DNA from: Streptomyces sp. CMB-StM0423
GTDB lineage: Bacteria; Actinomycetota; Actinomycetes; Streptomycetales; Streptomycetaceae
Length of the DNA: 64,000 bases
NCBI RefSeq assembly: GCF_002847285.1
Contig: NZ_CP025407.1
Span: 5,116,501-5,180,500, forward strand
Reading direction: 5' to 3'
The translations under genes were made by a program, and so were the position numbers. The notes under the pieces are model-generated. The model searched no databases and was not told the origin of the DNA. It saw only the letters and a program-made list of their open reading frames with translations. Shown piece by piece: positions 40,815 to 50,593 of this stretch (its first letter is position 1; every line of letters begins with the position of its first letter).

Positions 40815-42377
40815 ATGACGCGTGAACACGTCAGGGTGGCGGTGATCGGCTCCGGCTTCGGCGGCCTGGGCGCCGCCGTAAGGCTGCGCCGGGAGGGGAT
40901 CACGGACTTCGTCGTGCTGGAGCGCGCGAGCACGCTCGGCGGCACCTGGCGGGACAACAGCTACCCGGGCTGCGCCTGCGACGTCCCCTCCCACCTCTAC
41001 TCGTTCTCCTTCGCGCCCAACGCCGAGTGGCCGCGCACCTTCTCCGGACAGCGGCACATCCGCGACTACCTGGAGCAGGTCGCCGACGTCTTCGGCGTAC
41101 GGCAGCACATCCGCTTCGACCACGAGGTACGCAGCATCCGCTGGGACGACGACGAGCTGCACTGGGAGATCGACACCGCGCGCGGCGAACTCGCCGCCGA
41201 CGTCGTGGTCTCCGCCACCGGCCCGCTGTCCGACCCGAAGGTCCCGGACATCCCCGGCCTCGACACGTTCCCCGGCAAGGTCTTCCACTCCGCGCGCTGG
41301 AACCACGACCTGCCGCTGGGCGGCAAGCGCGTCGCCGTGGTCGGCACCGGGGCCTCCGCCATCCAGATCGTGCCCTCCGTCCAGCCCGAGGTCTCGCGGC
41401 TCACCGTCTTCCAGCGCACCCCGCCGTGGGTGCTGCCGCGGGTGGACCGCGCCATCACAGGACCCGAGCGGTGGCTGCACGCGCGCGTACCCGCGACCAC
41501 CAAGCTGCGCCGCGGCATCCTGTGGGGCATCCGCGAACTCCAGGTGGGGGCGTTCACCAAACACCCCAACGAGCTGGGATTCGTGGAGGGGCTGGCCAAG
41601 CGGAACCTGGGCCGGGTCATCAAGGACCCCGTACTGCGCCGCAAGCTCACCCCCGGCTACCGCATCGGCTGCAAGCGGATCCTGCTGTCCAGCGACTACT
41701 ATCCGGCGCTCGCCCAGCCCAACGTCGACGTCGTCGCCTCCGGCCTGAAGGAGGTGCGCGGCTCGACCCTCGTGGCCGCCGACGGCACCGAGACCGAGGC
41801 CGACGCGATCATCTTCGGCACCGGCTTCCACGTCACCGACATGCCCATCGCCGACCGCATCAAGGGGCGTGACGGCACCACCCTCGCGGAGGCGTGGAGC
41901 GGCGGGATGGAGGCGCTGCGCGGCGCCAGCGCGGCCGGTTTCCCGAACCTGTTGACGATCATCGGCCCCAACACCGGCCTCGGCAACAGCTCGATGATCC
42001 TCATCATCGAGGCGCAGCTCACCTACATGGCGGACTTCGTACGCCAACTCGGCCGCCTCGGCAAGCCCGGCGGCCGCGTCGCGCTCGACGCGCGCCCGTC
42101 CGCCGTGAAGGCGTGGAACGCGCGGGTGCAGGAGCGGATGAAGCGCACGGTATGGAACACCGGCGGCTGCGACAGTTGGTATCTCGACGCCAACGGGCGC
42201 AACACGACCGTGTGGCCGGGCACGACGACGGAGTTCCGGAGGGTGACGAGGAGGGTGCATCCGGAGGAGTACGAGGTGCTGCGCGCCGGTGAAGGGGTGC
42301 TGCGCACCGACGGTGAAGGGGTGCCCGGTGCCCGGCGGTCCGGCGCGGCGCGGCATGACGAGGAGGCCGTCCGATGA
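40815..42377 (+). CDS. FAD-dependent Baeyer-Villiger-type monooxygenase
   Basis: The 520-residue flavoprotein has the N-terminal FAD motif VIGSGFGGLGAAVRLR, a typical GGTWRDNSYPGCACDVPSHL stretch, the Baeyer-Villiger fingerprint FPGKVFHSARWNHD, and an NADPH-binding motif VVGTGASAIQIV. It should insert one oxygen into a carbonyl or heteroatom of a lipid-like substrate. ATG 40815 follows GGAGGA by 9 nt. With the hydrolase and SDR that overlap downstream it resembles the mycobacterial mymA-lipR-sadH set. Confidence 0.92.
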   Translation: MTREHVRVAVIGSGFGGLGAAVRLRREGITDFVVLERASTLGGTWRDNSYPGCACDVPSHLYSFSFAPNAEWPRTFSGQRHIRDYLEQVADVFGVRQHIRFDHEVRSIRWDDDELHWEIDTARGELAADVVVSATGPLSDPKVPDIPGLDTFPGKVFHSARWNHDLPLGGKRVAVVGTGASAIQIVPSVQPEVSRLTVFQRTPPWVLPRVDRAITGPERWLHARVPATTKLRRGILWGIRELQVGAFTKHPNELGFVEGLAKRNLGRVIKDPVLRRKLTPGYRIGCKRILLSSDYYPALAQPNVDVVASGLKEVRGSTLVAADGTETEADAIIFGTGFHVTDMPIADRIKGRDGTTLAEAWSGGMEALRGASAAGFPNLLTIIGPNTGLGNSSMILIIEAQLTYMADFVRQLGRLGKPGGRVALDARPSAVKAWNARVQERMKRTVWNTGGCDSWYLDANGRNTTVWPGTTTEFRRVTRRVHPEEYEVLRAGEGVLRTDGEGVPGARRSGAARHDEEAVR

Positions 42378-43423
42378 CCAGGCTCATGCACGTCACCACA
42401 GGCCCGTACGCCCCGCCCGTACCGCGGCGCGAGCTGACCGCCGTCTCCGCCGACGGCACCCGGCTGTACGTCGAGGAGCACGGCCCGAAGGACGCGCCCG
42501 CCGTCGTCCTCGCGCACGGCTGGTGCTGCTCGACCGCCTTCTGGGCGCCGGTCGTCCGGCAGCTCGCGCCCGACTACCGCGTCGTCGTGTACGACCAGCG
42601 CGGCCACGGCCGCAGCCCCGCCGGCAGCGACGGCTCGTACCACACCGCCACGCTCGCCGACGACCTCGGCGCCGTGCTGGACGCGGCGCTGGCGCCCGGC
42701 GAGAAGGCCGTGATCGGCGGCCACTCGATGGGCGGCATGACGCTGATGGCCGCCGCGGGCCGCCCCTATCTGCGCGAGCGGGCCGCCGCCGTGCTGCTGT
42801 GCAGCACGGGCAGCTCGCGGCTGGTGCCCGAGTCGCGGGTGGTGCCGCTGCGGGCCCGTACGCTGCGCTCCGCGATCCAGCGCGCGCTGCTGGTCTCGCG
42901 GCTGCCGATGGGGCCGGTGACCCCGCTGTCGAAGAAGGTGCTGGGCCCGGCGATCCTGGGCCGCGGCGCCACCCCGGCGCAGATCGAGGCGAGCGTACGG
43001 ATCGTCTTCGCCACCCCGCGCAGGGCGCGCGGCGCGTGGGGGCGGGTGCTGGCGTCGCTCGACCTGGACGCGGAGGTGGCGCGGATGCCGGTGCCGGCCG
43101 CGGTGGTGCACGGCAGCGCCGACCGGCTCACGCCGGTGAAGCTGGCGCGGAAGATCGACGAGCTGCTGCCGGAGCGCGCGGGCTTCACCGAGCTGCCGGG
43201 GCTGGGGCACATGACGCCGATCGAGGCCCCGTACGCGGTCGCGGAGGTGCTGCGCGGGCTCGTACGCGACCACCTGGCGGGACCGCCGGAGGAGGCGCAG
43301 GCTGAAGTGGCCGCCGAGGCGGCCGGGGAGACGGCCCCCGAGCCGGCCGGTGACTCGACCGCCGGGACGACAGCCGATCCGGCCGCCACGGCGGCCGCCG
43401 AGAAGGAGGAGGCGGGCGCATGA
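42374..43423 (+). CDS. Alpha/beta-hydrolase
   Basis: A 349-residue hydrolase of the esterase/lipase type. The oxyanion region is LAHGWCCSTAFWAP, the nucleophile elbow GGHSMGGMT, the acid D in VVHGSADRLTPV and the base H in GLGHMTPIE. It could cut the ester made by the monooxygenase. The last 60 residues are Ala/Glu-rich and probably disordered. It overlaps its neighbours by 4 bp on both sides (ATGA). Confidence 0.92.
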   Translation: MTRLMHVTTGPYAPPVPRRELTAVSADGTRLYVEEHGPKDAPAVVLAHGWCCSTAFWAPVVRQLAPDYRVVVYDQRGHGRSPAGSDGSYHTATLADDLGAVLDAALAPGEKAVIGGHSMGGMTLMAAAGRPYLRERAAAVLLCSTGSSRLVPESRVVPLRARTLRSAIQRALLVSRLPMGPVTPLSKKVLGPAILGRGATPAQIEASVRIVFATPRRARGAWGRVLASLDLDAEVARMPVPAAVVHGSADRLTPVKLARKIDELLPERAGFTELPGLGHMTPIEAPYAVAEVLRGLVRDHLAGPPEEAQAEVAAEAAGETAPEPAGDSTAGTTADPAATAAAEKEEAGA

Positions 43424-44328
43424 GCCGCCGGCACGGGCTTGAGGGCAGGACCGTCGTCGTCACCGGCGCCGCCCGCGGCGTCGGCGCGCTGCTGGCACGC
43501 CGGCTCGCGGCCCGCGGGGCGCGGCTCGCACTGGTCGGGCTGGAGCCGGACGAGCTGAAGAAGGTCGCCGGCTCGCTCCCCGGCGAAGCCGCCCACTGGT
43601 ACGCGGACGTCACCGACCACGACGCGATGGCCGGCGCCGCCGCCGGGGTCGAGGAGCACTTCGGCGGCGTCGACGTCGTCGTCGCCAACGCGGGCGTCGC
43701 CACCGGCGGCCCGTTCCTCGACTCCGACGCCCGCTCCTTCGACCGCGTCATCGAGGTCAACCTGCTGGGCAGCGTCGCCACCGCCCGCGCCTTCCTGCCC
43801 GCGCTGGTCCGCGCCCGCGGCTACCACCTCCAGATCGCCTCGCTCGCCGCCGTGACGCCCGCGCCGATGATGGCGGCGTACTGCGCGTCGAAGTCCGGCG
43901 TGGAGGCGTTCGCGCACTGCCTGCGCGGCGAGGTCGGCCACCAGGGCGTGGACGTCGGCGTCGGCTATCTGAGCTGGACCGACACCGACATGGTGCGCGG
44001 CGCCGACGAGGACGAGGTGCTGCGCGACATGCGCGCACGGCTGCCGTGGCCGTCGAACAAGACCTATCCGCTGGCGCCCGCCGTCGAGCGTCTGGTCGCG
44101 GGCATCGAGCGGCGCTCGCCGCACGTCTACGGGCAGTGGTGGCTGCGCGGCATGCAGTCGGTGCGCGGCGCGCTGCCGTCTCTCGTCACCGGGCCGCTGG
44201 GGCGGCGGGAGATGCGCAAGCTCGCGCCCCGGCTCGCGGCGACGCGGGAGGCGCGCGGCGGACTTGTGGGCGCGGGCGGCGCGGCCGACGAGCGGACGCG
44301 GGCGCTGCGGGGGACCCCGGAGCGGTAG
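43420..44328 (+). CDS. Short-chain dehydrogenase/reductase
   Basis: The 302-residue SDR has the cofactor motif VVTGAARGVGALLARRL, NAG in VVVANAGVATGG, catalytic Ser in LQIASLAAVTP and the Y-x-x-x-K motif in AAYCASKSGVEAFAH. It should oxidise or reduce an alcohol/carbonyl, probably the product of the hydrolase or the substrate of the monooxygenase. Last gene of the operon; a strong hairpin follows at 44446-44475. Confidence 0.92.
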   Translation: MSRRHGLEGRTVVVTGAARGVGALLARRLAARGARLALVGLEPDELKKVAGSLPGEAAHWYADVTDHDAMAGAAAGVEEHFGGVDVVVANAGVATGGPFLDSDARSFDRVIEVNLLGSVATARAFLPALVRARGYHLQIASLAAVTPAPMMAAYCASKSGVEAFAHCLRGEVGHQGVDVGVGYLSWTDTDMVRGADEDEVLRDMRARLPWPSNKTYPLAPAVERLVAGIERRSPHVYGQWWLRGMQSVRGALPSLVTGPLGRREMRKLAPRLAATREARGGLVGAGGAADERTRALRGTPER

Positions 44329-44445
44329 CGTGCGGCGGCGGCCCGGCGCGTACGGCGGCGGTGGCGAACGCTCGTACGCCGTATGCCCGTACGCGCTGAA
44401 GGCAGACCCGCGCGCGTTCGTACGCGCCCGGCGGCACAACGGCGA

Positions 44446-44475
44446 AGGGGCGCACCCGGCGTGGGGTGCGCCCCT
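44446..44475. terminator. Strong bidirectional hairpin
   Basis: AGGGGCGCACCC and its complement form a perfect 12-bp stem with a 6-nt loop (44458-44463), between the SDR gene and the convergent CsbD-like gene. Confidence 0.85.
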
Positions 44476-44499
44476 CGGGCGTGGCTCAGCGACGCCGTA

Positions 44500-44706
44500 T
44501 CAGCGCTGCTCCCGCTGGTCGTCGCGCTTGTCGCGGTCGTCCTTCATGCGGTCGCGGCCCTGCTCCGCGCCCTCCTTGGCGCGCTGCGAAGTGTCCTGGC
44601 CGGACTCCTGCTTCTGCTCGCGGCTCTGCTGCGCCTTGTGCGCGGCCTGCTTGGCCTTCTCGGCCGCTTCGCCGGCCATCTCCTTCGCCTTGTCGAATGC
44701 GCCCAT
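44500..44706 (-). CDS. Small hydrophilic CsbD/LEA-like stress protein
   Basis: A 68-residue protein rich in Lys, Glu, Gln and Ala (GAFDKAKEMAGEAAEKAKQA, then a highly charged tail). It has no hydrophobic core and would be helical or disordered, as in CsbD-like or LEA-like stress proteins; it also recalls the FDKAK start of small Streptomyces antitoxin-like proteins. AGGAG lies 9 nt before ATG 44706. Function not known. Confidence 0.7.
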   Translation of the reverse strand: MGAFDKAKEMAGEAAEKAKQAAHKAQQSREQKQESGQDTSQRAKEGAEQGRDRMKDDRDKRDDQREQR

Positions 44707-44812
44707 TCTTGTCACTCCTAGTGAGAGAGGGGGGTTCGGGCCTCCCTCAGGCTTACATGAACGGACGAATGCTGCATTCCGGGACCAAGTGCTGTTACGC
44801 CTCCCGGGTGTT

Positions 44813-47800
44813 CTACGGCCGCCGCGTGCGCGGCGGCAGCGGCGGCCGGCTGCGGTCCGGCACGTCGGTGTAGTCGGGGGGCGCGGCCGCCGGGTGCTCG
44901 CGCAGCAGGTCGAGCGCGGTGGCCACGGCGACGTTCAGCTCGGAGGTCCGGCCCTCCGCCCAGTCCAGCGGCGTGCGTTCCGCGACCACGTCGGGCGGGA
45001 CGCCGGCGTTCTCCACGCCCCAGCCGTACTCGTCGAACCAGGCCGCGTTCATCGGCACCGTGATCACCGTGCCCTCGCCCAGCCGGTGCCGGCCCGTCAT
45101 CCCGACCACCCCGCCCCACGTCCGCAGCCCCACCACCGGGCCGAGGCCGAGCAGCTTGAACGCCGCCGTGATCATGTCGCCGTCCGACGACGTGGCCTCG
45201 TCGGCCAGCGCCACCATGGGCCCGCGGGGCGCGGTCGAGGTGTACGAGACGGGCTGCGTGTTGCGTGTCAGGTCCCAGCCCATGATCGTGCGGGTCAGCT
45301 TCTCCAGCACCAGCTCGCTGATGTGCCCGCCCGCGTTGCCCCGTACGTCCACGATCAGCGCCTCGCGGTTCATCTCCATCCGCACGTCCCTGTTGAACTG
45401 CGCCCAGCCGCTGCCGATCATGTCCGGGATGTGCAGGTAGCCGCAGCGCCCGCCGCTCAGCTCGTGCACCACCGCGCGGCGCGCCGCCACCCAGTCCTGG
45501 TAGCGCAGCGGCCGGTCGTCGACCAGCGGCACCACCGCCACCCGGCGCAGCCTCCCGCCGCCGCCCTCGATCGCGAACGTCAGCTCCACCGACGTGCCCC
45601 CCGCCCCCTCCAGCAGCGGGTACGGGCCCGTGACCGGGTCGACCGCGCGGCCGTCGACGTGCGTGAGCACCGAGCCGTCCGGGATGCCGGTGCCGGCCAG
45701 CGGGGAGCGGGCGCGGGTGTCGGAGGAGTCGCCGGGCAGGATGCGGGCCAGCGCCCAGCCGCGGCCGTCGCGGGTGCGGAAGAAGTTCACGCCGAGGAAG
45801 CCGATGGGCCGCTGGTAGTGCGGCGGACCCTCGTTGCGGCGGGCGGGCGTGACGTACGCGTGCGACGTGCCCAGCTCGCCCAGCACCTCGCGCAGCAGGT
45901 CGGCGAACTCGTCGGGGGAGGCCACCCGGTCCAGCAGCGGCCGGTACTGCGCCAGCACCGCGTCCCAGTCGACGCCGCACATGTGCGGCTCCCAGAAGTA
46001 CGCGCGGATGATCCGGCCGGCCTCGTCGTACGCCTGGTGCCACTCGGCCACCGGGTCCGCGGTGTGCAGCACGCGCCGCATGTCGATGTAGACGGTGGTG
46101 TCCGCGTCCGCCAGGCCGGTCGCCGGGATCGCGCGCAGCGAGCCGCCGTCGTTGGCGACCAGCCGGCTGCCGTCGCCGCTCACGGCGATCTCCGTCACCA
46201 GCGACGTCAGCTCGGTGAGCCGGGCGGTGGAGATGTCGAAGTGCTCCAGCGTCGGCCGGCCCGAGGTGTCCGCGGGGTTGGCGAACGTCTCGCCGAGCGC
46301 CCCGGAGATCGGCCAGCGCAGCCAGACCAGCCCGCCGCCCGCGACCGGCACCAGGGAGGAGTACTTCGACGCCGGCACCGGAATCGGCGTCACCCGGCTC
46401 TCCAGCCCCTCCGGTTCCACCAGCACCGCGGTGTTCCCGCCCGCCTCCGCCGCCGCCGGCCCGACCGGGTCCATCCCGCCGGCCGCGGGCCGGCCCTCGG
46501 CGGACAGCGCGAACGGCGAGGGCGTCGCCGGATGCAGCGGTACGAGGTACGGGCGGGAGCCCAGCGGGAACGACAGGTCGCCGGTGTGCACGTCGTACAC
46601 CGGGTCGAAGCCGCGCCAGGACAGGAACGCCAGATAGCGCCCGTCGCGGGTGAACACCGGCTCCTCGTCCTCGAACCTGCCGTCCGTGACGTCCACGATC
46701 GTCCGGTCCGCGACCCGGGCGATCTTGATCTGCCGCAGCGAGCGGCCGATGCCCGGGTGCGCCCAGGCGACCCACTTCGAGTCCGGCGAGAACGACAGGT
46801 CGCGTACGGGCCCGTTGACCGACCGGATCAGCTCGGTGAGCTGGCAGTCGCCGGCCGCCTCCGCCGGCGACAGCTCCTCCGCGGCCCGTACCGCCTCCGC
46901 GAACTCCTCCGCCACCTCCGCCGACATCCGCTCGTCCGCGCGCACCCGCTCCGGCACCCGGACCAGCAGCAGCCGGCCGTCGTGCGAGGCGATCGCGATG
47001 TGCCGGCCGTCCGGCGACGGCACCAGCGCCAGCACGCGGCCCAGCTTTCCGGCCGCCAGCCGCAGCGGCTCGCCGACGGCGCCGGTGCGCGGCAGGTCGG
47101 CGATCTCGATGGCGTCCTCGCCTGCGGCGTCCGTGACGTACGCGACGCGGTTGGTGTCGCCCAGCATCTCCGGCAGCCTGATGCGTACGCCGGGGGTCTC
47201 GGTGATCGTGCGCGCCGGGCCGTCGCGGTGGGTCAGCCAGTACAGCGCGCCGCGCACCGCGACGGCGCTGGCCCGTCCTGTGGTGTCGACGGTCAGCCCC
47301 TGGACGTTGTTCTGGGCGGCCACCTGGTACGGCCGCCGGCCGACCCGCGGGCTGCCGAGCCGCACGTCGAGGCGGCGCGGCTGGCCGGCGGGGCCGAAGT
47401 CCTCGGCCAGCCACAGCTCGCCGGCGCACTGGTAGACCACCCGGTAGCCGTCCGTGGCGGCGTTCCTGGCGTAGAACTCGGCGTGATCGCTGTGCCGGCG
47501 CAGGTCGGTACCGTCGGGGAGGCAGGAGTAGAGGTTGCCGACGCCCTCGTGGTCGGAGAGGAAGGCGATCCGCGCGGCGGGCGGCGGGCCGACGAACATC
47601 ACGCACTCCACGTGCCCGCCGAGGTCCGCGAGCAGCCGCCGGCCGTGCAGGTAGATCCGGCCGGTGGCGCCGCCGCGGTAGCGCTTCCAGGCGGCGGGCT
47701 CGTGCGGCGGGCGGCCGGTGAGCAGCAGCGTCTTGCGGTCTCCTGACAGCTCCGCGACGGCGATGTCGTCGACGGGGCCCCAGGGCAGCCGGTGCCCGGG

Positions 47801-48253
47801 GGCGCCGTCGGTCGGCACCAGATAGGACCAGGTCTGGTACGACAGCGGCTGGCCCTGCGAGGACACCGCGAGGATCTGCGCCGAGCCGTCCTCGCCGGTG
47901 CCCGGCGGCGTCCAGCCGCACACCCGGGTGTCCGGGCTGCCCCAGTACGTCAGCCGCCGTGCCCCGCCGCCCTCCGCGGACACGACGTGGATCTCGGCGT
48001 CGAGGCTGTGCCAACTGGTGAACGCGATGGACCGCCCGTCCGGCGAGAACCGCGGGTGCCCGACGCGGGTGCGGTCGACGGTCAGCCGCCAGCCCCGCTC
48101 GGGCTTGGCGCCGGGGGCGGGCAGCGGGGCGAGCCACAGGTCGTCCTCGGCGGCGAAGCAGAGGAGGTCGCCGTACAGGTGGGGAAAGCGCAGGTAGGGC
48201 AGGCCGGGGCCGGGCGCGGCGGTGCTGTCGGAACCGGCTGTCACAGACTCCAT
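44813..48253 (-). CDS. Tricorn protease homologue
   Basis: The 1146-residue protein has two N-terminal beta-propellers (repeats such as RVGHPRFSPDGRSIAFTSWH and RDLSFSPDSKWVAWAH), a PDZ domain (GTGIPDGSVLTHVDGRAVDP) and a C-terminal tail-specific protease domain. The catalytic set matches Thermoplasma tricorn: S797-H798 (GTSHAYV), nucleophile S1023-D1024 (ATSSDGDM) and E1081 (GWGVENAGV), with the same 57-residue spacing between the last two. It is a cytoplasmic self-assembling protease acting on peptides made by other proteases. ATG 48253 starts the conserved part; an upstream in-frame extension to 48298 is Pro-rich and unlikely. Confidence 0.93.
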   Translation of the reverse strand: MESVTAGSDSTAAPGPGLPYLRFPHLYGDLLCFAAEDDLWLAPLPAPGAKPERGWRLTVDRTRVGHPRFSPDGRSIAFTSWHSLDAEIHVVSAEGGGARRLTYWGSPDTRVCGWTPPGTGEDGSAQILAVSSQGQPLSYQTWSYLVPTDGAPGHRLPWGPVDDIAVAELSGDRKTLLLTGRPPHEPAAWKRYRGGATGRIYLHGRRLLADLGGHVECVMFVGPPPAARIAFLSDHEGVGNLYSCLPDGTDLRRHSDHAEFYARNAATDGYRVVYQCAGELWLAEDFGPAGQPRRLDVRLGSPRVGRRPYQVAAQNNVQGLTVDTTGRASAVAVRGALYWLTHRDGPARTITETPGVRIRLPEMLGDTNRVAYVTDAAGEDAIEIADLPRTGAVGEPLRLAAGKLGRVLALVPSPDGRHIAIASHDGRLLLVRVPERVRADERMSAEVAEEFAEAVRAAEELSPAEAAGDCQLTELIRSVNGPVRDLSFSPDSKWVAWAHPGIGRSLRQIKIARVADRTIVDVTDGRFEDEEPVFTRDGRYLAFLSWRGFDPVYDVHTGDLSFPLGSRPYLVPLHPATPSPFALSAEGRPAAGGMDPVGPAAAEAGGNTAVLVEPEGLESRVTPIPVPASKYSSLVPVAGGGLVWLRWPISGALGETFANPADTSGRPTLEHFDISTARLTELTSLVTEIAVSGDGSRLVANDGGSLRAIPATGLADADTTVYIDMRRVLHTADPVAEWHQAYDEAGRIIRAYFWEPHMCGVDWDAVLAQYRPLLDRVASPDEFADLLREVLGELGTSHAYVTPARRNEGPPHYQRPIGFLGVNFFRTRDGRGWALARILPGDSSDTRARSPLAGTGIPDGSVLTHVDGRAVDPVTGPYPLLEGAGGTSVELTFAIEGGGGRLRRVAVVPLVDDRPLRYQDWVAARRAVVHELSGGRCGYLHIPDMIGSGWAQFNRDVRMEMNREALIVDVRGNAGGHISELVLEKLTRTIMGWDLTRNTQPVSYTSTAPRGPMVALADEATSSDGDMITAAFKLLGLGPVVGLRTWGGVVGMTGRHRLGEGTVITVPMNAAWFDEYGWGVENAGVPPDVVAERTPLDWAEGRTSELNVAVATALDLLREHPAAAPPDYTDVPDRSRPPLPPRTRRP

Positions 48254-48426
48254 GTTTCGGGGCGTACGGGGACACGGCAAGTCGGGCGGCGGCCCCACGA
48301 GGGGCCGGGCGCCGTCGCCGCGGCCGCAGGTGGGCGCGGACCGCTCGCGTCGGGGGCCTGGCGCCGGGGCGGCGGCCGGGCGTGCACCCGGCCGCGCCCC
48401 CGGTCGCGTACGGCCTGGAAATACCC

Positions 48427-48455
48427 TTCGGCTTCGCCCGGGGCGGGCATAGGGT
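48427..48455 (+). promoter_or_regulatory. Leaderless promoter candidate for MOSC gene
   Basis: TTCGGC (48427-48432) and TAGGGT (48450-48455) are 17 bp apart; TAGGGT fits the Streptomyces -10 consensus TAGRRT, and ATG 48463 follows by 7 nt. Confidence 0.5.
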
Positions 48456-48462
48456 CCGAAGC

Positions 48463-49215
48463 ATGCCCGAACTCCCGCCCGCCATACCGGCTCCGCCGCC
48501 CTTCCCGGAACCGTCCGACCCCACCGTCGCCATGCTCCGGCGCTTCCCGGTCAAGTCGATGCTCGGCGAACGGCTGCCGGAGCTCGTCATCGACGAGCGC
48601 GGCACGGTCGGCGACCGCCTCTGGGCCGTCACCTACGGCGACGGCAAGCTCGGCAGCGGCAAGAACTCCCGCCGCTTCCGCCGCACCGAGGGCCTGCTCC
48701 ATTTCTCCGCCTCCTACGCCGCCGCCCACGACGCCGGCGCCGCCCGCCCGCACGTCGTCACCCCCGACGGTTCCGACCTGCGCGGCGACGCCCACCTCGC
48801 AGAACTGCTCGGCGCGGACGTCCGGCTGGCCCGCGAGGACGCCGTCTCGCACTACGACGACTGCGGCGTGACGCTCATCGGCACCGCCTCCCTGCACGCG
48901 CTCGGCCTGATCCTCGGCGACACCGAACCCGCGGACGCCCGCCGCTTCCGCAAGAACATCCTTCTGGACACCGAGGAGCCCTGGATCGAAGAGGACTGGG
49001 TGGGCCGGGAGATCGCCGTGGGCGACGAGGTGCGGCTGCGGGTCATCAAGCGCATGAAGCGCTGCGTGATGACCACGATGGCGCAGCGCGACCTGCCGGA
49101 GGACCGCCGGGTGCTCAAGACGCTGACCGCGGACCGCGGGATGTGCATCGGCGTGGGCGCCGACGTCCTGACTCCCGGCACCGTACGCCTCGGCGACGAG
49201 GTACGCCCGGTCTGA
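48463..49215 (+). CDS. MOSC-domain protein
   Basis: A 250-residue protein with an N-terminal MOSC beta-barrel (VAMLRRFPVKSMLGERLPEL, DRLWAVTYGDGKLGSGKNSR) and a MOSC core with the conserved Cys in IKRMKRCVMTTMAQRDLPED. MOSC proteins handle molybdenum cofactor sulfur chemistry or detoxify N-hydroxylated compounds. It is far from the moa/glp genes and stands alone. ATG 48463 has no Shine-Dalgarno but a good leaderless promoter. Confidence 0.88.
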   Translation: MPELPPAIPAPPPFPEPSDPTVAMLRRFPVKSMLGERLPELVIDERGTVGDRLWAVTYGDGKLGSGKNSRRFRRTEGLLHFSASYAAAHDAGAARPHVVTPDGSDLRGDAHLAELLGADVRLAREDAVSHYDDCGVTLIGTASLHALGLILGDTEPADARRFRKNILLDTEEPWIEEDWVGREIAVGDEVRLRVIKRMKRCVMTTMAQRDLPEDRRVLKTLTADRGMCIGVGADVLTPGTVRLGDEVRPV

Positions 49216-49260
49216 CCCGCGCCCGCAAGGTCGGCTCCCGCGGGGTCGGCTCCCGCCCGG

Positions 49261-50478
49261 TCAGCCCGCGGGCGGCGGGCCGGCAGGCGGCGGTGGCGCC
49301 TGCGGCGGCGCGGCCGGGGGCGGCGGTGCGGCTATGGTCGGCGCCTGCGGCATCGCGTCGTACCGCGGCTGCCCCTGCGGCTGCGGTGAGTCCTGGGGTA
49401 CGGGCTGCCCCACCGGCTGCGGCGGTACGTAACCGCCCGCCACCGGCGGCGCGTCCGCCCCCGCCGCCGCCTCCGGCGCGCGCAGCATCATCGCGATCAC
49501 CACGATGGCTATCAGCGAGCCGCCGACATAGGTGGCCAGGCTGAGCCAGCCCTCCGTGTCCTCGGTGTAGGCATCCCAGTCGGGGAAGGGAAGACGGCTC
49601 TCGTCCAGCGAATCATCCGGGAACTCGGTGATCGTCATGCCGATCATCTGGCGGACGTAGATGTAGAGGAAGACCCCGAGCATGGTGATCGACGCACCCC
49701 GCACCACCGGCCGGCGCATCAGCGCCAGCACGCCCAGCACCAGCAGCGCCACCGGGACGACCGCCGTCCAGAACTCCCCGGAGCCGGCGAACACCGGGAA
49801 GGGCGCCTCCCCGGCGTCCACCAGGGTTTTGAAGTACTCACCCCTGTCGTACCCGTCCATGGTCAGTACGCGCACGATCCAGCCGATGAGCGCGAGGCCG
49901 AGGATCAGCATCAGCACGCCGGACATCAGGTAGAGCTGCGACCCCCGCGCCGGCATCCCCGCCGCGCCCGCGGCCGGCCGGTCGCCCGCCCGGAGCATCA
50001 GCACGACGACGGTCGCCGAGAACAGCAGGACGACGACCCAACTGCCGACGATCGCGGCCTCCAGGTCGCTGATCCCGAAGTACCACTCCCGGAACTCCTC
50101 GCTACGGGCCAGGCCGATCAACTCGCGCGCCGCGGTCGCGAACATCACGAACCCGCACAGCAGCGCGGCCCCCCGCCCCGCCCGCCGGTTCAGCGCCGCG
50201 ACCAGCCCCGTCACCATCAACGCCACTGTGAACGCCCACACGTACGGGTTGAAGAACTCGGGCTCCAGCAGGACACGCGGGTCGTACAGCGCCTTGAAGA
50301 AGTCGTCGACCTTGCCGTCCACCTGGTCGAAGTCGTAGGAGATCCAGGCGACGACCATGCGCCCCAGCGCCGTGAGCAGCACCGCCGCGGTGAGATATGC
50401 GCCCAGGTGCCGCCTGGGCGCCTCGCGGTCCGATGCCTCATCGGATTGGCGTTTCGTCCCTTCGCCGAGCAGTGCCAT
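49261..50478 (-). CDS. Polytopic membrane protein with Pro-rich C-terminus
   Basis: About 405 residues with roughly nine membrane helices (YLTAAVLLTALGRMVVAWIS, VWAFTVALMVTGLVAAL, VVVLLFSATVVVLMLR, LYLMSGVLMLILGLALIGWI, VPVALLVLGVLALM, ASITMLGVFLYIYVRQMIGM, LATYVGGSLIAIVVIAMMLR) and a 65-residue Pro/Gln/Ala tail in the cytoplasm. Not recognised. ATG 50478 has GGGGG 6 nt upstream. Confidence 0.8.
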   Translation of the reverse strand: MALLGEGTKRQSDEASDREAPRRHLGAYLTAAVLLTALGRMVVAWISYDFDQVDGKVDDFFKALYDPRVLLEPEFFNPYVWAFTVALMVTGLVAALNRRAGRGAALLCGFVMFATAARELIGLARSEEFREWYFGISDLEAAIVGSWVVVLLFSATVVVLMLRAGDRPAAGAAGMPARGSQLYLMSGVLMLILGLALIGWIVRVLTMDGYDRGEYFKTLVDAGEAPFPVFAGSGEFWTAVVPVALLVLGVLALMRRPVVRGASITMLGVFLYIYVRQMIGMTITEFPDDSLDESRLPFPDWDAYTEDTEGWLSLATYVGGSLIAIVVIAMMLRAPEAAAGADAPPVAGGYVPPQPVGQPVPQDSPQPQGQPRYDAMPQAPTIAAPPPPAAPPQAPPPPAGPPPAG

Positions 50479-50593
50479 GGTCATCCCCCGTTGTCTGTGT
50501 TGCGGAGATTCCATCCTGAAGGTGAACGCCCGCGGAGAAAACCCCTGTGGATAACACCTGTTGCGTACTCGTCACACCCTCGGGACACCCCGG

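Noticed and set aside
44264..47746. 1160-codon plus-strand open frame opposite the tricorn gene
   Set aside because: Antisense shadow rich in Arg/His/Val with no domains; the minus-strand protease has a full catalytic set.
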